The notes: generated by a model from the sequence alone, not told the origin. Numbered from the stretch's first letter, positions 26,114 through 35,095 are shown. The stretch: DNA of 51,781 nt from an uncultured Muribaculaceae bacterium (GCA_910579605.1 CAJTUG010000006.1:19814-71594); one strand, 5' to 3'. A program made the numbers and translations.

Positions 26114-27763
26114 TTATTTTCCAAGTCCGCAAGCCGAGCATTTCGCGGATATTTCCGTAAAGAAATCGTTGCCTTTATTATCAACAAGGATAAATGCAGG
26201 GAAATCTTCAACTTCTATTTTCCAGATTGCTTCCATTCCGAGTTCGGGATATTCAAGCAATTCCACACTCTTAATGGAGTTCTGGGCCAAAACAGCTGCG
26301 GGACCGCCTATGCTACCCAGATAGAAACCTCCGTGTTTCTTGCAAGCATCGGTAACGGCTTGCGAGCGGTTGCCCTTGGCAATCATTATCATAGAGCCTC
26401 CGGCTGCCTGGAACTGGTCTACATAGCTATCCATGCGACCTGCGGTTGTAGGACCGAAAGAACCCGAGGGCATACCTGCCGGTGTTTTTGCCGGGCCGGC
26501 ATAGTAGATGGGGTGCTCTTTGAGGTATTGGGGCATTTCTTCACCACGGTCGAGGCGTTCTTTAATCTTGGCATGAGCGATGTCTCGACCCACGATAATA
26601 GTTCCTTTGAGAGACAAACGGGTAGAAACGGGATATTTGTCTAATTCTGCAAGCACTTCGCTCATAGGACGGTTGAGGTCTATTTTAACCACTTCGCCTT
26701 CGCCTGCTTTGCGGTATTCTTCGGGGATAAGCTCACCGGGGTTGGAATCAAGTTTTTCAATCCAAAGACCTTCGCTATTGATTTTCGCTTTTATATTGCG
26801 GTCGGCAGAACAGCTCACGCCCATACCGATAGGACACGAAGCGCCATGACGAGGCAAACGGATCACTCGTATGTCGTGAGCAAAATATTTGCCCCCAAAC
26901 TGAGCACCGAGGCCAAGTTCCTCGCTGGCTCGTTTAAGTTCTGCTTCAAGTTCTATGTCGCGGAAAGCATGTCCATATTCGTTGCCCTTGGTAGGTAGCG
27001 AATCAAGATATTTGACAGAAGCTTTTTTTACCACTTCAAGATTCTTTTCGGCCGACGTTCCGCCGATTACAAATGCTATGTGGTATGGAGGGCAAGCTGC
27101 GGTGCCCAAAGTCTTCATTTTAGAAACGAGGAAAGGCACCAAAGTCTTGGGGTTGATAGTAGCTTTTGTCTCTTGGTAGAGATATGTCTTGTTTGCAGAA
27201 CCTCCGCCTTTTGCTACAAAAAGGAAATGGTATTCATTGCCCTCTGTGGCATGGATGTCGATTTGAGCAGGAAGATTGCATCCGGTGTTCACCTCTTCAT
27301 ACATAGTGAGGGGTGCATTCTGGCTATAACGAAGGTTATCGGTGGTATAAGTGAGATATACACCATGAGAAATACGTTCTTCGTCGTTGCAACCAGTATA
27401 TACGTTCTGACCTTTAGAGGCATGGCAAATCGCCGTGCCGGTGTCTTGGCAGAAAGGAAGCTGGCCTTTGGCGGCAACTTCGGCGTTGCGCAGCATTGTA
27501 AGTGCTACAAACTTATCGTTCTGGCTTGCTTCCGGATCGGCTAAGATTTTAGCCACCATAAGGTTGTGTTCGCGACGGAGCATAAACGCATTGTCGTGTG
27601 TGGCCTGACGAGTCAAAACGGTAAGAGCTTCGGGATCTACGACTAAAAATTCATGTCCTCCCCAGTTTTCGGTATGGACATAATCACTTGTCAAGTGATA
27701 ATATTCTGTGGTATCTGGTCCCAACGGGAACATTTCCTGATAGTGGAAAGGTTTTGTTGCCAT
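26114..27763 (-). CDS. fumA: Fumarate hydratase class I (iron-sulfur)
   Basis: 549 residues, the one-chain class I type that uses an oxygen-sensitive [4Fe-4S] cluster. It interconverts malate and fumarate and so feeds the fumarate reductase encoded upstream. The alpha half contains LPFCQDTGTAICHASKGQNVYTG and the block VIGGTSAEKN. Further Cys-containing motifs are ASCPIGMGVSCSADRN (cluster and substrate region) and, in the beta half, YYAGPAKTPAGMPSGSFGPTTAGRMD with KGNRSQAV. The C-terminal half carries the swivelling domain. It is a single-gene transcript with a candidate promoter at 27798-27831 and a strong terminator. Confidence 0.96.
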   Translation of the reverse strand: MATKPFHYQEMFPLGPDTTEYYHLTSDYVHTENWGGHEFLVVDPEALTVLTRQATHDNAFMLRREHNLMVAKILADPEASQNDKFVALTMLRNAEVAAKGQLPFCQDTGTAICHASKGQNVYTGCNDEERISHGVYLTYTTDNLRYSQNAPLTMYEEVNTGCNLPAQIDIHATEGNEYHFLFVAKGGGSANKTYLYQETKATINPKTLVPFLVSKMKTLGTAACPPYHIAFVIGGTSAEKNLEVVKKASVKYLDSLPTKGNEYGHAFRDIELEAELKRASEELGLGAQFGGKYFAHDIRVIRLPRHGASCPIGMGVSCSADRNIKAKINSEGLWIEKLDSNPGELIPEEYRKAGEGEVVKIDLNRPMSEVLAELDKYPVSTRLSLKGTIIVGRDIAHAKIKERLDRGEEMPQYLKEHPIYYAGPAKTPAGMPSGSFGPTTAGRMDSYVDQFQAAGGSMIMIAKGNRSQAVTDACKKHGGFYLGSIGGPAAVLAQNSIKSVELLEYPELGMEAIWKIEVEDFPAFILVDNKGNDFFTEISAKCSACGLGK

Positions 27764-27797
27764 ATTGTTTGTGGATAACGGTTTTTATGTTAGTGTG

Positions 27798-27831
27798 CAA
27801 ATTTAGCTAAATTTGCCGAAACAAGAAACAA
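27798..27831 (-). promoter_or_regulatory. Candidate promoter of fumarase
   Basis: TAAATTTG (27798-27805 on the minus strand) matches the -7 consensus, with a TTG at 27829-27831 upstream at a 23-base spacing that is slightly long. It lies 34 bases before the ATG. Confidence 0.5.
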
Positions 27832-27927
27832 CGCCGCCCATTTTCTTGAAAAAAACCGACTTTTCACATCTCATTTCATTGCATTGAAGTGAGGAAAAGT
27901 CCATTATAAGTTCCAAGACCAAATATA

Positions 27928-27959
27928 TTTGGGTAGCTGAAAAAAATTTCGTATCTTTG
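27928..27959 (+). promoter_or_regulatory. Promoter of pnp
   Basis: TTTG (27928-27931), then TATCTTTG (27952-27959) with a spacer of 20 bases, is an excellent Bacteroidota housekeeping promoter 38 bases before the pnp ATG. Confidence 0.78.
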
Positions 27960-27997
27960 CGCGAATTTAACGTGAAAAAAATAATATATAGCATTTT

Positions 27998-30238
27998 ATG
28001 AACCCCATTAAGAAAACCATCGAGCTGCCTGATGGACGCAAAATCACCCTTGAAACGGGTAAATTGGCCAAGCAAGCCGATGGAGCTGTAGAAGTGAGAA
28101 TGGGAAACACCATGCTCCTTGCAACCGTAGTATCTGCTAAGGAAGCCGGAGAAGGTGTCGATTTCATGCCCCTTCAGGTAGAATACAAGGAAAAATTCTC
28201 GGCCAACGGCCGTTTCCCAGGCGGCTTCCTCAAACGAGAAGGACGCGCCAGCGATTATGAAATCTTAACAGCACGCCTTGTGGACCGCGTGCTCCGCCCC
28301 TTGTTCCCCGACAACTACCACGCCGACACATTTGTCCACATAACCCTCTATTCTGCCGACGGCGTCGACGCTCCCGATTGCTTGGCAGGTCTTGCAGCCT
28401 CGGCTGCTATCGCAGTGAGCGACATACCTTTCAACGGACCGATCTCCGAAGTGCGCGTAGCCCGCATTAACGGTGAATTTGTTATCGATCCTACATTTGA
28501 ACAGCTCAAGAACGCCGACATGGAACTCATGGTAGGCGCTACATACGACAATATCATGATGGTAGAAGGCGAAATGGACGAAGCTTCCGAAGCAGAACTC
28601 CTTGCCGCCCTCCGCGCTGCCCACGATGCTATCAAGGCACAATGCAAAGTGCAAATGGAACTTGCCGAAGCTGTTGGTGCAGTTAAACGTGAATATTGCC
28701 ACGAAACAAACGACGAAGCCCTCCGCGCAGACGTACACGCAAAATGCTACGATCGCGCATATGCCATTGCAAAAGCCGGTTGCGCCGACAAGCACTGGCG
28801 CCAGGATTCTTTCGACGCTATCTGCGACGAATACATTGAATCACTGCCCGAAGAAGAACGCGACGAAAAAGCAGCGTTGGTAAAACGTTACTACCACGAC
28901 GTGGAAAAGGAAGCCGTGCGCCGCTGCATTCTTGACGAAGGCATCCGTCTGGACGGCCGCAAAACCACCGATATACGCCCCATCTGGTGCGAAATAGACT
29001 ACCTCCCGGGGCCTCACGGTTCTGCAATCTTCACACGCGGTGAGACTCAATCGCTCTCCACGGTAACTCTTGGCACTAAACTTGACGAGAAAATCCTCGA
29101 CGACGTTTTAAACCAAGGCCGCGAACGTTTCCTCCTCCACTACAATTTCCCTCCTTTCTCCACAGGCGAAGCAAAAGCATCGCGTGGGGTCGGACGCCGC
29201 GAAGTGGGTCACGGAAATCTTGCACACCGCGCCCTCAAACGCATGTTACCCGACGATTTCCCATATGTTTGCCGCGTTGTAAGCGATATTTTGGAATCTA
29301 ACGGTTCTTCATCCATGGCAACAGTCTGCGCAGGCACATTGGCACTTCTCGATGCCGGCGTGAAGATGAAAAAAACCGTCAGCGGTATAGCTATGGGTCT
29401 TATCACAGACACGGCAAGTTCTAAATACGCAATCCTCTCCGACATCCTCGGCGACGAAGATCACTTGGGAGACATGGACTTTAAAGTGACCGGTACTGTA
29501 GACGGCATAACCGCCACCCAGATGGACATCAAGTGCGACGGTTTGAGCTACGAAATCCTCGAAAAAGCCCTTATGCAAGCCCGCGACGGCCGTCTCCACA
29601 TTCTAAATATCATCAATCAGACAATCCCGGCACCTCGCGAAGATTTCAAACCTCATGTTCCTCGCATCGTTACCATGCTCATTCCAAAAGAGCTTATCGG
29701 TGCAGTGATTGGCCCGGGCGGAAAGGTCATCCAAGGTATTCAGGAAGAATCCGGTGCCACCGTTTCTATCGACGAAATAGAAGAAGGCGGATATATAGAA
29801 ATTGCAGCCTCCAACAAAGAAAGCATCGACAAGGCTTTGGCTATGATCAACGCCATTGTTGAACTTCCCGAAGAAGGCAAGACCTATAAAGGAACTGTGC
29901 GCTCTATCATGGATTTTGGAGCATTCGTTGAATTCATGCCTCACCGCGACGGCCTACTCCACATAAGCGAAATAGCATGGGAACGTCTTGACGATATGGC
30001 CGCTTCAGGACTCAAAGAAGGAGACCAAGTGGAGGTCAAACTTATTGAAATAGACAAGAAATCGGGTAAATACCGCCTATCCATGCGCGCCCTCCTTCCT
30101 AAACCGGAAGGATATGTTGAACCTCAACGCGCTCCCCGAGGTGAACGCCGCCCACGTCCAGATGGACAGCGTGGCGACCGCGGTCCTCGCCGCGAACCTC
30201 GTGGACCTCGCGAACCACGAGAACCCAAGAAGAATTGA
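27998..30238 (+). CDS. pnp: Polynucleotide phosphorylase
   Basis: 746 residues, a trimeric 3'-to-5' exoribonuclease that uses phosphate. Two RNase PH domains flank a helical domain. The second PH domain contains FSTGEAKASRGVGRREVGHGNLA and ILSDILGDEDHLGDMDFKVTGT. A KH domain follows (about 560-620, IGAVIGPGGKVIQGIQEESG), then an S1 domain (about 627-700, GTVRSIMDFGAFVEFMPHRDGLLHISEI). The last 40 or so residues form an Arg/Pro/Gly-rich tail that may bind RNA. The length is normal for the family. It is monocistronic with its own promoter and a bidirectional terminator. Confidence 0.97.
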   Translation: MNPIKKTIELPDGRKITLETGKLAKQADGAVEVRMGNTMLLATVVSAKEAGEGVDFMPLQVEYKEKFSANGRFPGGFLKREGRASDYEILTARLVDRVLRPLFPDNYHADTFVHITLYSADGVDAPDCLAGLAASAAIAVSDIPFNGPISEVRVARINGEFVIDPTFEQLKNADMELMVGATYDNIMMVEGEMDEASEAELLAALRAAHDAIKAQCKVQMELAEAVGAVKREYCHETNDEALRADVHAKCYDRAYAIAKAGCADKHWRQDSFDAICDEYIESLPEEERDEKAALVKRYYHDVEKEAVRRCILDEGIRLDGRKTTDIRPIWCEIDYLPGPHGSAIFTRGETQSLSTVTLGTKLDEKILDDVLNQGRERFLLHYNFPPFSTGEAKASRGVGRREVGHGNLAHRALKRMLPDDFPYVCRVVSDILESNGSSSMATVCAGTLALLDAGVKMKKTVSGIAMGLITDTASSKYAILSDILGDEDHLGDMDFKVTGTVDGITATQMDIKCDGLSYEILEKALMQARDGRLHILNIINQTIPAPREDFKPHVPRIVTMLIPKELIGAVIGPGGKVIQGIQEESGATVSIDEIEEGGYIEIAASNKESIDKALAMINAIVELPEEGKTYKGTVRSIMDFGAFVEFMPHRDGLLHISEIAWERLDDMAASGLKEGDQVEVKLIEIDKKSGKYRLSMRALLPKPEGYVEPQRAPRGERRPRPDGQRGDRGPRREPRGPREPREPKKN

Positions 30239-30253
30239 TATAATTAACCTTGC

Positions 30254-30292
30254 AAAAAATAGGCCGGAAAAAATCTTCCGACCTATTTTTTT
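30254..30292. terminator. Bidirectional terminator between pnp and the radical SAM gene
   Basis: A 12-bp stem with one G-U pair (30258-30269 with 30276-30287) is flanked by A residues on the left and T residues on the right. It can therefore end both pnp and the convergent radical SAM gene. Confidence 0.9.
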
Positions 30293-30310
30293 GTTTCATA
30301 TCCGGTTCTA

Positions 30311-31141
30311 TCAATCATCTACCCATTCCGATTTCTTCCTTTGCGAAGGCGCATATTCCACACTTGAAGGAGGCAAAATACAATAATCGCAAAACGGCAC
30401 AGCGCTATCACGCAAGGCTAATATCTGATTTACATCAGTAATCTCATCAACAACAAGATAATCTCCTTTTTCGTGCTTGAAATCTGTAGAACATGCTTTG
30501 TTGAGATGACCAACGCATGCACTTATGGAACAAGGATACATTTTAGTCCCAATAACCGAAATGCAACCTCTGTTGAAACATTTGAAATGACCGATCTTCC
30601 CGTTTTGCTTTTTTGCCGGATCCAACGCAAAACGAAAAAAAGAATCTGCCATAGAGCGGTCACCAAAAATTTCTGTCCTCACCCCTTTTTGCCGGCAAAG
30701 GTCTATCGCTGCATCATAGTCAAATTTTATAGGATAGCGAGTTATGGCCATAATCACATTATTTTTCTTAAACGCATCCCAAGTTTCATGACTAAGACGT
30801 GGTATCAACAACCCATTTGTAAAAACATAAAGTTCCTGTGTTTTGAAATTACGGGCTAAAGCCTCTATCGCTTCTGCCAATCGCGGATACAACAGGGTTT
30901 CCCCTCCTATGAGGTATACCTTCTTAAGTTTATTGCCACATACACGGGCGATATGCTGCATAGCTCTTTCCGTCTGGTCAAGGTCTGCAAATTCTTTAGC
31001 GGCCAAAGGTGAATAATGTGTACATCCTCTGCAATTAAGGTTGCAATAATCAGTGAGGACAAATTCCACCCTTAGAGGCATTTTTTTGAACTCCCGCCAT
31101 GTTTTGAAAGCACGTATTACTCGGGTAAATATATTTGTCAC
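30311..31141 (-). CDS. Radical SAM protein with extra C-terminal cysteines
   Basis: 276 residues. The radical SAM cluster motif is CNLNCRGC (Cys33, Cys37, Cys40), followed by VYLIGGETLLYPRL (the GGE motif that holds SAM). A second group of cysteines in the C-terminal third (CFNRGC, MYPCSISAC, NKAC, PFCDYC) suggests a SPASM or twitch-like auxiliary iron-sulfur site. The start is a GTG at 31141. An ATG at 31081 (MPLRVEF) would drop 20 residues, and either is possible. No peptide, sulfatase or glycosyltransferase gene is beside it, so the substrate is unknown. Related proteins in gut Bacteroidales sit in surface-polymer clusters, but the context here gives no such link. Confidence 0.88.
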   Translation of the reverse strand: MTNIFTRVIRAFKTWREFKKMPLRVEFVLTDYCNLNCRGCTHYSPLAAKEFADLDQTERAMQHIARVCGNKLKKVYLIGGETLLYPRLAEAIEALARNFKTQELYVFTNGLLIPRLSHETWDAFKKNNVIMAITRYPIKFDYDAAIDLCRQKGVRTEIFGDRSMADSFFRFALDPAKKQNGKIGHFKCFNRGCISVIGTKMYPCSISACVGHLNKACSTDFKHEKGDYLVVDEITDVNQILALRDSAVPFCDYCILPPSSVEYAPSQRKKSEWVDD

Positions 31142-31196
31142 GGTAAAAGAAACTTAAGAAATTATAGATTGACTATTATTATTTATTTAATAGAAA

Positions 31197-31224
31197 GGGA
31201 CGTGCCGTTTAGCGTCCACGTCCC
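31197..31224 (-). terminator. Terminator of pyrH-frr
   Basis: An 8-bp stem (31197-31204 with 31217-31224) has a 12-base loop. On the minus strand it is followed by TTTCT and AT-rich sequence, 35 bases after the frr stop. Confidence 0.75.
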
Positions 31225-31259
31225 ACTATATCATAAATTATATTGGCTGAAAAACACCC

Positions 31260-31820
31260 TTATACTGTGAGAATTTCCTTTTCTTTTGCAGCAAAAATCT
31301 CATCAATTTTTTTCAGGTATTTGTCGTGCAGTTTCTGCACATTATTTTCGGAATCTTTTTCAACGTCTTCCGGCATGCCTTGCTTCACTGCTTTCTTCAG
31401 GCCGTCGATTGCATCTCGACGAGCATTGCGGACAGAAACCTTGGCCGTTTCGGCTTCGGACTTACACTGTTTTACCAACGATTTGCGGCGTTCTTCTGTG
31501 AGCGGCGGTATGGACAAACGAATCACTTCTCCGTTATTTTCGGGCATAATTCCAACTTCGCTGTTAATAATAGCTTTTTCGATGGGCTTAAACATAGCTT
31601 TTTCCCAAGGAGTTATTGCTATCGTCCTTGCATCTGGCACCGATATGTTGGCCACGTTTGAAATGGGCACAAGGCTACCATAGTATTCAACACGGACAGC
31701 GTCGAGAATTTTGGGATTAGCTTTACCCGCGCGGACGCGCGCGAGAGCTTCGTCGAGATAAGCCACGGCGAGTTCCATTTTTTCTTCTGCCGGGCCGAGA
31801 TAGGTGCTGGGATTAGTCAT
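31260..31820 (-). CDS. frr: Ribosome recycling factor
   Basis: 186 residues, the family's normal length. With EF-G it splits post-termination ribosomes. It is a three-helix bundle with an inserted beta domain. Diagnostic segments are LDEALARVRAGKANPKILD, VEYYGSLVPISNVANISVPDARTIAI, and near the end RRDAIDGLKKAVKQGMPEDVEKDSENNVQKLHDKY. It lies 19 bases after pyrH, the usual bacterial pairing, and is probably transcribed from the pyrH promoter. Confidence 0.97.
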   Translation of the reverse strand: MTNPSTYLGPAEEKMELAVAYLDEALARVRAGKANPKILDAVRVEYYGSLVPISNVANISVPDARTIAITPWEKAMFKPIEKAIINSEVGIMPENNGEVIRLSIPPLTEERRKSLVKQCKSEAETAKVSVRNARRDAIDGLKKAVKQGMPEDVEKDSENNVQKLHDKYLKKIDEIFAAKEKEILTV

Positions 31821-31839
31821 TTGTATGTTGAAAATTAAA

Positions 31840-32550
31840 TTAATATACTAAAGTTCCTATATTCTCTCCTGCAAGAACCTTCTCGAGATTTCCTGGCGTA
31901 TCCATGTCAAATACCACAATCTTCATGCCGTTCTCACGGCAAAGAGTTGTTGCGGTAAGATCCATGATGCGAAGGCCTTTGTTGTAAATTTCGTCGTATG
32001 TTATCTTGTCGAATTTCACTGCTGTAGGATCTTTTTCCGGATCGGCGGTATAAATTCCGTCAACACGTGTACCTTTGAGCATAACATCTGCACGAAGTTC
32101 TACCGCACGCAAAGCCGAAGCGGTGTCGGTAGTGAAGAAAGGATTACCTGTTCCTCCGGCAATGATTGCCACTTTTCCTTGACCCAATGTTTCCTGAGCG
32201 CACATCGGGCTGTAGGGCTCTCCTATGGGGAACATGCCTACCGCTGTGAGTACACGGGCGGGCTGGCCTATTCCTTCAAGAGCGGAGCTAAGAGCCAAAG
32301 AGTTAATAACGGTTGCAAGCATACCCATCTGGTCGCCTTTAACCCTGTCAAAACCTTTGGCTGCGCCAGACAGGCCTCGGAATATATTTCCGCCGCCTAT
32401 AACAATTGCAACTTCAATTCCCGATTGTGCCACACGAGCAATCTGCTCCGCATAACTGTTAAGGCGTTGAGGGTCTATACCATAGCCTTGTTGTCCCATC
32501 AGCGATTCGCCGCTGAGTTTGAGGAGTATTCTTTTATATTCCGGTTTCAT
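31840..32550 (-). CDS. pyrH: UMP kinase
   Basis: 236 residues. It phosphorylates UMP to UDP and belongs to the amino-acid kinase fold rather than the P-loop NMP kinases. Visible motifs are RILLKLSGESLMG at the N-terminus, VIGGGNIFRG in the phosphate-binding loop, GTGNPFFTTDTASALRA, and MLKGTRVDGIYTADPEKDPTA. It has a textbook promoter immediately upstream and is followed by frr. Confidence 0.97.
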   Translation of the reverse strand: MKPEYKRILLKLSGESLMGQQGYGIDPQRLNSYAEQIARVAQSGIEVAIVIGGGNIFRGLSGAAKGFDRVKGDQMGMLATVINSLALSSALEGIGQPARVLTAVGMFPIGEPYSPMCAQETLGQGKVAIIAGGTGNPFFTTDTASALRAVELRADVMLKGTRVDGIYTADPEKDPTAVKFDKITYDEIYNKGLRIMDLTATTLCRENGMKIVVFDMDTPGNLEKVLAGENIGTLVY

Positions 32551-32566
32551 GTTTCTTTCTTTTTGG

Positions 32567-32598
32567 CAAAGATAATATTTTTTAGCCCAATTCTCAAA
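32567..32598 (-). promoter_or_regulatory. Promoter of pyrH-frr
   Basis: On the minus strand TTTG (32595-32598), a 20-base spacer, then TATCTTTG (32567-32574) is a full consensus match 16 bases before the ATG, giving a very short leader. Confidence 0.8.
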
Positions 32599-32616
32599 TT
32601 TTTATTGTGTAAGGAC

Positions 32617-32653
32617 AAAAAAAAGACGCTCCGCTATAGCACGAGGCGTCTTT
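32617..32653 (-). terminator. Terminator of the HU-rng transcript
   Basis: An 8-bp stem (32622-32629 with 32646-32653) has a 16-base loop and is followed on the minus strand by seven T residues. It lies 25 bases after the rng stop and just upstream of the pyrH promoter. Confidence 0.85.
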
Positions 32654-32678
32654 AAGGGTTGAAAAGATATGCTTTCCT

Positions 32679-34856
32679 TTAATCTTGATTTTCACCGGGG
32701 GTATCCTTAGCAGGCGATTCTTTTTTCTCGGTAGGCTTGCGGCGAGGTTTACGTTTTGGCTTCTTGGGTTCGCTGTCGGGCTGTTTAACCGAGTCTACGG
32801 CTGTCGCTGTTTCCGCTATAGCTGCAGGGAGGTTTTCATCACAGAAATTTTCCGGTATAAGCGCCACCGGCGTTTCTGCTATGACATCGCCACTTTTTGC
32901 GGGTCTTGATTCCGATTGTTTCTTGCGAGTCTTCTTCCTGGGTTTAGCCTCTTTAGGTTTGTCGGCAAGTTGAATATCGGAATCATTTTGCGGCTTTGCA
33001 ATTTCGACAGGTCCTACTATCGGTGTGTCAGAAACATTATCGGCCTTTTGCCTTTTACTCTGTGCCTTACGACGAGCCTTAGGTGTTTGGGCAGCATCAG
33101 CAGTAGTTTCCGTTTTTTTCTCCGGCTGTGATTCCTCTTTAATATCAGCCTTCGGTTTCTGCTGGGGGGCAGGAAGTTGTTCAGGCTTCTTCTTAGGAGA
33201 CTTAGGCTGCTGGTCCGTCGTTGATTCTGGTTCTTCGCCACCACGATTTTTCACCTTGTTTTCGGTTTTGGAAACCGAACTCCGGTTCAAATCTTTTTCT
33301 TCGTGAAGATGCAATACATTGCGGTCCTTGTCTATAACTTTGTATTCCAGATACGCCAAAGATTCGTCGGGGAGGATTTTGAATGAACGCCCCAATTTCC
33401 TTCGCCAAGCAAAATATAAACTGTTGAAAAAGAAACCCTTCTTGATATATGCATCTACATACGGATGGACATACATGATAAAATCTTTGATTTCTTTTTC
33501 TGTTACCAGATATTCCAGTTTCTCAAACAACCTGTCGGTAAAGAGAATGGAAGGTTGAACCTCGCCTTTTCCGAAACACGACGGGCATTGTTCTGCCGTG
33601 GCAATATCTAAGGCTGGACGAACTCGTTGACGTGTTATCTGCATTAGTCCGAACTTGCTTAGCGGCAGGATATTGTGGCGAGCACGGTCGTTGGCCATAA
33701 TTTCACGCATATGGTCAAAGAGCTGTTGGCGATGTTCGCTTTTGGCCATGTCTATAAAATCGACTACAATAATTCCGCCCATGTCGCGAAGTCTCAATTG
33801 ACGAGCTATTTCGTCGGCAGCACGAAGATTCACTTCCAGTGCGTTGCTTTCCTGATCGTTTGAAGCCTTTGTCCTATTTCCGGAATTTACGTCGATAACA
33901 TGGAGAGCCTCTGTATGTTCGATTATAATATATGCACCGGACTTGAAAGAAACTGTTTTACCAAACGAGGATTTGATTTGCCTCGTAACGCTGAATTTAT
34001 CGAAGATAGGCTCATCTTTATCGTATAGCGTTACGATTTCGGCTTTCTCCGGGGCAATTATGCTCACATATGTTTTAAGCTGCTGGCAAATATCGGCATC
34101 GTTTACATGTATGGCCTCAAAAGATGTACTGAATACGTCGCGAAGCATTCCCACGATACGGCTTTCTTCTTCAAAGACAAGTGCGGGAGCTTGTGATTTT
34201 TGGGCTTTTGCGCAAGCATCTTCAAATGACTGTACAAGAGTTTTGAGCTCGTGATTTAACTCTGCGACCCTTTTGCCTTCTGCAGAGGTTCGGATAATCA
34301 CCCCGAAATTACGAGGTTTTATACTTTCGACAAGTTGCCGTAGCCGAGTACGCTCTTCTGAGGACTTGATTTTTTGAGAAACCGAAATTTTGTCGCAGAA
34401 AGGGGTAAGAACCAAATATCTTCCGGTAAACGATATTTCGGTAGTAAGCCTCGGTCCTTTGGATGATATAGGCTCTTTGACAATCTGCACCAGAAGATGC
34501 TTACCAGGCTGGAGGGTATCTGCCACAGAGCCATGTTTGTCTATTTCCGGCAAAAGCTTCATCTGCGACAGACGAGGCTTCTTGTTTTCGTCTAAGAGTT
34601 CTTTGAGGAATTGCTCGTATGAAGCGAAATTCGGGCCGAGGTCAAGGTAGTGGAGGAATGCATCCTTTTCGTAACCCACATTAACGAAGGCAGCGTTTAG
34701 TCCAGGCATCAGTTTCTTAACTTTTGCCAGATAAATGTCGCCCACTGCATAAGCGATGTTGCGTGCTTCTTTCTGGAGTGAAACGAGCCTTCCGTCTTCA
34801 AGGAGGGCGGTAGACACTTCATCAGGTTGCACGTCTACGATAAGTTCACTTTTCAT
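32679..34856 (-). CDS. rng: Ribonuclease E/G with long disordered C-terminal tail
   Basis: 725 residues, an endoribonuclease for mRNA decay and rRNA maturation. The N-terminal S1 domain (about 35-125) begins GDIYLAKVKKLMPGLNAAFV. The DNase I-like catalytic core holds the two metal-binding aspartates in HVIDVNSGNRT (about 317) and GGIIVVDFIDM (about 362). The zinc-link motif is CPSCFGKG (about 422). The catalytic region ends near residue 515. The remaining 210 residues are low-complexity, rich in Lys, Pro, Glu and Ala (for example KPRKKTRKKQSE, EPKKPKRKPRRK), and look disordered. RNase G proteins are usually near 500 residues, so this tail makes the protein RNase E-like in layout. The gene follows a structured 239-base leader. 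Confidence 0.95.
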   Translation of the reverse strand: MKSELIVDVQPDEVSTALLEDGRLVSLQKEARNIAYAVGDIYLAKVKKLMPGLNAAFVNVGYEKDAFLHYLDLGPNFASYEQFLKELLDENKKPRLSQMKLLPEIDKHGSVADTLQPGKHLLVQIVKEPISSKGPRLTTEISFTGRYLVLTPFCDKISVSQKIKSSEERTRLRQLVESIKPRNFGVIIRTSAEGKRVAELNHELKTLVQSFEDACAKAQKSQAPALVFEEESRIVGMLRDVFSTSFEAIHVNDADICQQLKTYVSIIAPEKAEIVTLYDKDEPIFDKFSVTRQIKSSFGKTVSFKSGAYIIIEHTEALHVIDVNSGNRTKASNDQESNALEVNLRAADEIARQLRLRDMGGIIVVDFIDMAKSEHRQQLFDHMREIMANDRARHNILPLSKFGLMQITRQRVRPALDIATAEQCPSCFGKGEVQPSILFTDRLFEKLEYLVTEKEIKDFIMYVHPYVDAYIKKGFFFNSLYFAWRRKLGRSFKILPDESLAYLEYKVIDKDRNVLHLHEEKDLNRSSVSKTENKVKNRGGEEPESTTDQQPKSPKKKPEQLPAPQQKPKADIKEESQPEKKTETTADAAQTPKARRKAQSKRQKADNVSDTPIVGPVEIAKPQNDSDIQLADKPKEAKPRKKTRKKQSESRPAKSGDVIAETPVALIPENFCDENLPAAIAETATAVDSVKQPDSEPKKPKRKPRRKPTEKKESPAKDTPGENQD

Positions 34857-35095
34857 CGGTGCTGATTGGTGGGGTTATGAAGAAGATAAAATATTCGCTT
34901 TCGCGAAAAAACTAAAAAGCAAAACAACGAAAGAACAAACACTGTCCGTAGAGAATCTCCCGAGGACCAGGGTTTGTTCTTCGTATGTTTGCAATCAATC
35001 ACAAATAAGATAATAACATACGGTGGGAGATGTTGCCACCACGGCAACGCCTGGCATGCAGGGTGCTAAAGCACCCCGTTGCCTAACGACCGAAA
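34857..35095 (-). promoter_or_regulatory. Structured leader/intergenic RNA upstream of rng
   Basis: Read on the minus strand, this 239-base gap shows in order: GGCAACG (35083-35077); a GGGTGC-TTTA-GCACCC hairpin (35076-35061); CGTTGCC (35049-35043), which can pair with the first segment; and GGCAAC (35037-35032), which can pair with the same CGTTGCC across a five-base loop. The two pairings exclude each other. Further on, a 10-bp perfect stem (34981-34972 with 34940-34931), which extends to about 13 bp with one bulged A, closes a loop with inner GTCC/GGAC pairs. A small hairpin TTCGC-TTTC-GCGAA (plus-strand reading) lies near 34895. No T-tract or internal promoter is visible. It could be a cis-acting control element of RNase E/G synthesis or a processed small RNA. 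Confidence 0.5.

Noticed and set aside
31726..31746. Run of alternating C and G
   Set aside because: It lies within frr in a conserved Arg/Ala segment (EALARVRAGK), so codon choice explains it. Z-DNA or a methylation island is not supported.
35061..35076. GGGTGC/GCACCC hairpin as terminator of the 29-residue gene
   Set aside because: No T-run follows on the minus strand. It fits better as part of the structured rng leader.
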